The notes under the pieces: generated by a model
What the model saw: the letters and a program-made list of their open reading frames with translations, nothing else
Database searches by the model: none
What the model was told of the DNA's origin: nothing
Made by a program: the position numbers and the translations under genes
NCBI GenBank assembly: GCA_002270565.1
Contig: NQMI01000018.1
Span: 124,001-188,000 of the forward strand
Length of the DNA stretch: 64,000 nt
Reading direction: 5' to 3'
From: Stenocarpella maydis
Lineage: Eukaryota; Ascomycota; Sordariomycetes; Diaporthales; Diaporthaceae
In this document: positions 59,001-64,000 of the stretch, in pieces
Layout: every line of letters starts with the position of its first letter
How positions within the stretch are numbered: the first letter of the stretch is position 1

Positions 59001-62000
59001 AGTGCCCACGCGACCACGCTGGCACAAGGAACTCCCGTCGGTGAGCCCTGCCAGTCCACATGTGCCTTTGTTTGCAGCATAGGAGGCGCTAGCAACGGCC
59101 ATTGTCCCATCCAACCTGCCAACTGCTTGTTCGGCCCATGGGGCACTAAATGGTGGTTATGCAAAACAACTGTCAAGGTGGTATGGAGAGCCGAGAGCTC
59201 TTGAGGAGGGTTCCTCTGGGGCCGCGCTCGGCCAACTGAGCGCCGGAACTCACTCTATTAGACTTTGGCTGGCAGGCGCTGATCTGAAGACTTTGTTCGA
59301 TCAACAGCCAAGCCGGCGTCACTGTTGATTGTCAATTATCGGCCGGCTTTGACATCATGCGCATTGCCTGCCCTGATCGTTGGCTAAAACACAAGGGAAG
59401 CTGCCTCGGGTTGATTACATTTGCTTGCCACAGAATAGTGCTTGACGGTCCAATTAAATAGATCGTCTGTTTTAGACTGCGGATCACGACAGGGCACCCT
59501 GCCTAAAACGCCATTTGCTGAGCTGGCAATCTGCTTGTGATTGATGCCAATTTTTTTTATTCCCGCTTCCCCGTCCTCGTCAGATGTGGCAATCGTGGGG
59601 AAGACGAGGCCGACGCATGAGAGGATAGACAGCAGCGGCGCGGTAGCGTTAATTCTCGCCCGCTAGACCTCTTACGCCGTGGCGAGAGAGAAGTGTGGTG
59701 AAAGTACGGCGATGCCGACGCCGACCAGTCCGATAGCGGGAATGCCAAACCGGTGAGCGACAATTGGCGACCCTCCATGGCCCGAACCAACTTACAGTTG
59801 GCTCTGGTCAGCGCACATGCCGGAAGCAGTTCACTCGCCACGGGATGATGCAGATGGGCTTTAACCTCTGGCGCTAGGGCCCCCGACAAAGTTCCCCAGA
59901 TGCACACCGCGCACGCCGGCTCTATCGGCACCGCGCGCCCCAAGACCCTCATGGCAGGCTTACCCTACACGACGGTGAGCGCGGTGGGAATAAGCGAGTT
60001 GATGATTGACCGATGCTGGGGCTGGGAGAGGAGGCTTTTCTTCGTGTCAGGCTGTCAGTCTGTTCCATCGGCCAGCCCAGCCCGCTAGCCCGCACAAGGG
60101 AAATCCAATGGACACCCTGCCTATCGGCGGAGCAAATGACGTATTGAGGCAGATGAAGAGGCATGGATCGTCGGCACTTCCACATCAGCATTGGTGTTGC
60201 TGGGCACTGGCGCTGTCATTCAGCTGCATTAGGACCATCAACGTGCATAGGATGGCATACGCGACTCGATCCTCTTGGGGACGTTCAGGAGGGCGGCGGG
60301 CGGCGCCTTTTTCCTTCTTGAATCTTGAAATCGCGCATGCAAGAGATGGTTTCTCTGGCCGTTTCCGGGACTGCACCTGGACGAGAAGGGCGTAGCTTGA
60401 GCGGAAGAGGGTCCTCGAGGCTAGCGGGACGTCGTGCAGCCGTGCAGCCCTCTGCAGCTCCCCTAGGTGCCAAGCCCTGATTAACACCAGTTGCTCCACA
60501 CCGCCCACAGTCAATCGCTGGGGAATAGGGTGGGACGTGGGATGCGGCTGGGTCTGCTGGACTGGAGGGCCCTCTTCCCCCTGTTCCACCCCACGCTGCC
60601 CACGAAGGCAGGGTTCCAGAAGACATGTTGCCATGCAACTTGCAGGTCCTGCTCCAGGCGGAGAAGACGGACTTGTGCCGTCGTACGTACGGTGTGCTCG
60701 CACTTTCGCCTCTTACCACGGACGTCCATCAATGCGTCAAAGGAAGGATGGTGGGTGGATGCTGATGTGTTGTGCGTTGTGTGCGCTTATTAGACCAGTC
60801 GATCGATTATAGATGCCGCCGAGGCCAGTCTGTTGTAACGAGATCACGCCTATTGGCCGGCTGCTGTCAATGTGTCAAAATCCGCCTTCAAGAGATGAGG
60901 GGGATAGACGACATGAAACATGCGGGTACGCACGGGATGGCGACGGGATGGCGGACGAGCACGAGATGAAGGGAGGGGGAAAAAAACCAATAAAAAATTT
61001 CGGACCACAACAAGGTCATGGCCGGGCCGTGGCTGCACGCGCGATAAGGTCCAAGGGCGCGGGAGCTACGGGCATCCTTGTGGTGAGCTCCATGCACACA
61101 AAGACAAAAGCCGAGCTGGACTGCAAGGGCGACCCCAGCCTGTTGGCGCAGCGAGGTGAAAAACGGCGGAAGAAAGCTTGGTGGCTATTCAATCTGCCTT
61201 TTGCGGTAGGACCCAAGCACCTGCGGTCGCGCTTCTCATCACACTGGCTCATGGGCAGACCGCCCATGGGTTGTGGGCGGCTTGATTTGCTGCACGCATA
61301 GGAGATGCATCGTCTAGAGTAGCGCCCGATATGCTATGGGACCCTTTGTTACAATCAATCCTGGCCTATACAAGCAGGTACTGTATGTGCGCATGTACGG
61401 GCCCGTGGGTGTCCAGCTTTGCCATCGCGGCCTCCGTCTCCGAGGTGGCAAAGACTGGGAGGCTCCAGAGAAGCCAAACCTGGAGAAGAGGAGTGAGGGA
61501 GGGTCTGGCGACGACTGTGCAAGCGCGGCGGCCAGCAGGAGCCAGCAGGAGCCAGCAGGCAGGCCTGGCTAGTTCGTCAGTTCGACATTGAAGGTCCGTG
61601 ACGTTACGGCTGGCGGGCTGGCAGGGCCGTCAGCCTGACTGCTCCATGACAGAGAGGACCCGTGTGTAGTGTAAGAGGGAGAGTACTGTCTGTAACACCA
61701 TCGTCACGGTGCTCCGGGTGCCCTTGGCGATGGGTCTCTGTGGCCCGTGGCTGGCTGGCTCATTTCGCCTCCAGACTTCGGAGGAAAGACTAAATGGCGA
61801 TATCGACTGTTAATCGTGAGCACGGTTCCTAGTGATGTTGATGCTGCGTCCGGCGTGGGGTTGCATCTTTGCCTGGCCACGGCCGAGTCCTTGTGTGGCA
61901 TGGCTACGGACCTGATATCGAGGCCGGCAGGTGGATTGGTGTTGGATGGTCAGTGCCAATGTCAGCAGACGTGCTGCCGACTCAAGGCGAAACCATATCG

Positions 62001-63967
62001 CAGTGGTACTGCTTTTTTGCACACAATACAGTCACAGTATGGGACATGGATGAAGACACCGAGGAAGCCCGGGGATGCCACAAACAAGGTTGCGGCAAGG
62101 GGGGGGGGCGCAAGGAGAGGAAAGGGGTGGGAATTGACACCCAATTGGTGTCACCGCAATTGTAAAAGAGAATGGAAATAGCCTCACCCGGCCCATAACT
62201 GACAATGGCAATTGACCGCCAGTCTTGGGGGAGGGGGGCGAGTTGAGTTGAGTTGTTTTCTTACCGGCAGGTTCCCTGTGTCGTCATGTCGCGAAATGAA
62301 TGCCGAGGGCGAGAGAGTGCAGCGACGAGAGCGACGAGGTACTCCGAACCAGTCTAGGCTCACTGGGACGGTACCTGGGCACGAGGGAGGGTAGGGGAGG
62401 GGACCTAGTACGAGCGAGAAAAATCCCTCACCCAAATCCATCCGGAAGGTCCAGTCAGTCAGTCAGTCAGTCAGTCAGTTCCAGAGATTAGCAGCGAGCG
62501 AAAAAAGAGCTGGCCCGGCCGGACTGGGCTGGAATGGAGAATTAGGGATTGGGGGGGAATAGGAGGACCTGACAGGACACCTTCGTCACTCTCGCAACGA
62601 TAGGTGGTGGAATCTGGCAGGAACCACATGGATACCAGACATACGTAGTAGTCTAGTACAGTCAGGTAGTGGACCATGCCTAGGTCATAGTACAATGTAG
62701 CAGGATGATAGGAACTGGTCGGGATACCTCTGGTGGAGCTCGCGGCCATGTACCACCAGCTCCCGGGCTGGGAGCGAGATTGGATGGTCCGGGGTAGGGA
62801 GAGGCGTGTGCTCAGCGTGTGCTGGTCCAGCCTGGGTGCAGCGCAGGGGTAAAGCAGGTTACGGCAGCGGAGCCGGGGTACCTGCTCCGCCTTGGTTTGG
62901 ATGTACCTCGACTAGGGAGCTGCGTCCGACTCGTCATTGGCCAGAGCTCCCCCCATGCCGCGCCGTGATTGGCCACGGGCTATGGGACGAAGCGGGGACG
63001 ACGACATTTGTTCTCTTCTCTTCTGTTCTTGTTTGGACGGAGCTGCCTTCTCGCACGGTATGGGACGGTCCAGGAGCGCCGAGCAAGGGCGCCCCATGCC
63101 CATGGCTCCACGCTGGGGTTGAGCTTGCGGTGGGAACAAGCCGAGAAGGAACACACACAGAGATAGCTAGCTAGAGCTGTCTCTTGCATCGCTGGAGATA
63201 GCCGACCGTGCTAAGCCGGACGGCCCAGCCTAGTGGCAATCAACAACACTGCATGGTGCACAGTCCAATTTTGCGCGGTTTGTTTTTTTTTCTTCCCTGG
63301 CACCCTGCTGGGCCTGCACCTGAACCGTAGCGTGCCATGTACACTACCTAGGTAGAGTCGTAGACACACTTGCATGCGACGGTACCTTGTCAAAAGGCGC
63401 TAGCCAAGGGAACGCCAGGGTACCACAGTACCTGTCTTCACCAGGCAACCCACACCAACCTGCTCCTCCAGCCCCAGGTACACACTACCGCGTGCTCAAC
63501 CTTTGCTGGGCCCTCGCTCGCTCCCACCTCGAGGGCAGGACCGGACAAGCTAATAAAGACTCACTCGTCCCCGAGCTCGATCTCTTCTTCCTTCCTTCTC
63601 CTTCCCTCCCTAACACCACTTGAAGGCTTCGAACCTAGTTTACCTGAAAGGGTGCGACCTTCACGGTGCTTCTCCCCCCCCCCAGAACACCTTCACCCTC
63701 TTGTCGTGCGACTCTCCCAATCTCCTTCGCGCTGTCAACACGCGGCGACGGAGCTTCCGAGCACAACTTGGGTCAGCCGCGGAAAAAACAACATTACTAC
63801 ATACCTCTGTTTTTCGCCCTGCTTGATCGCCCTCTCCGGTCTCCAGACAGAAGGTCTTCGACGACGACGCGAGATACCATCTCGCACCCACTACCCTTAC
63901 CCAGCACTTTATTGTGTACTAGTGACTTAATACCCATTCAATTGGTGCAAACAGTCGACCTCTTGCC
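53074..63967. other. 10.9-kb interval with no supportable gene
   Basis: Open frames here are short, occur in several overlapping phases and resemble no family. Local details: a C run and Pro/Gly-rich open frames at about 54360-54600, an AGTC microsatellite at 62453-62479, an AGCAGGAGCC triplicate near 61534-61560, a TACCTAGGTA palindrome at 63345-63354, and a pyrimidine-rich leader at about 63580-63900 before the edge gene. The composition is mixed rather than AT-rich, so it does not look like mutated transposon. It may be a very long regulatory region for the right-edge gene, or hold non-coding RNA genes that cannot be seen from sequence alone. Confidence 0.6.
62453..62479. repeat. AGTC tetranucleotide microsatellite
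   Basis: About six and a half perfect copies of AGTC in non-coding DNA. Confidence 0.9.
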
Positions 63968-64000
63968 ATGGCCGACCACGCCAACTCTCCTGCGTTGAAC
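63968..64000 (+). CDS. Start of a gene cut by the window edge
   Basis: ATG in a good context (GCCATGGCC) opens a frame MADHANSPALN that runs off the right edge. It follows a pyrimidine-rich leader with CTTCC runs, typical of fungal 5' regions. Eleven residues are too few to name a product. If real, this gene owns the long upstream interval to its left. Confidence 0.45.
   Translation, partial: MADHANSPALN

Overview
The window is nuclear DNA from a filamentous ascomycete, most likely a Sordariomycete. The basis is short GT...AG introns of roughly 50-285 bases with fungal branch-point motifs, compact mostly single-copy housekeeping genes, long gaps full of microsatellites, and proteins that read as Pezizomycotina versions of yeast genes. 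No rRNA, convincing tRNA, CRISPR array, phage or intact transposon was seen. All products were named by eye from motifs; no search was run.

Left part (0-14 kb): SSS1 (Sec61 gamma), a PTAR1/Ecm9-type prenyltransferase-alpha-like protein, a GPI-type secreted aspartic protease, an Avt-type vacuolar amino-acid transporter, a tiny Cys-rich protein behind a clear TATA box, and RHO1 on the minus strand. From 14 to 18.5 kb lies a gene-poor stretch with simple repeats, a dispersed TACCTAGGTA palindrome and a metallophosphoesterase reading frame broken by three in-frame stops.

Middle (18.5-43 kb): WWM1 (WW domain), a short Rei1-like zinc-finger protein, a SUR7/PalI-type membrane protein, EMC7 (minus), O-acetylhomoserine sulfhydrylase (minus), a possible relic of a CxxCxGxG protein, a MARVEL-domain protein (minus), a peroxisomal long-chain acyl-CoA synthetase ending in AKL, an extremely AT-rich block, and immediately after it a 1205-residue WD40 protein with a SUMO-interaction-like N terminus that may be a Raf1/DIM-9-type heterochromatin factor.

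Right part (43-64 kb): YHM2 (mitochondrial citrate/oxoglutarate carrier) and mitochondrial citrate synthase are neighbours on the minus strand, a pair that makes and exports citrate, separated by a T-rich minisatellite. Next comes an Nrd1/Seb1-type RNA-binding termination factor (CID plus RRM). About 10.9 kb without any supportable gene then leads to the first 11 codons of a gene running off the right edge.

No clearly new multi-gene system is visible. The observations most worth checking are the broken phosphoesterase, the protease whose retained intron would remove its GPI tail, the AT-rich block beside a possible heterochromatin gene, the enriched palindrome, and the 10.9-kb desert.
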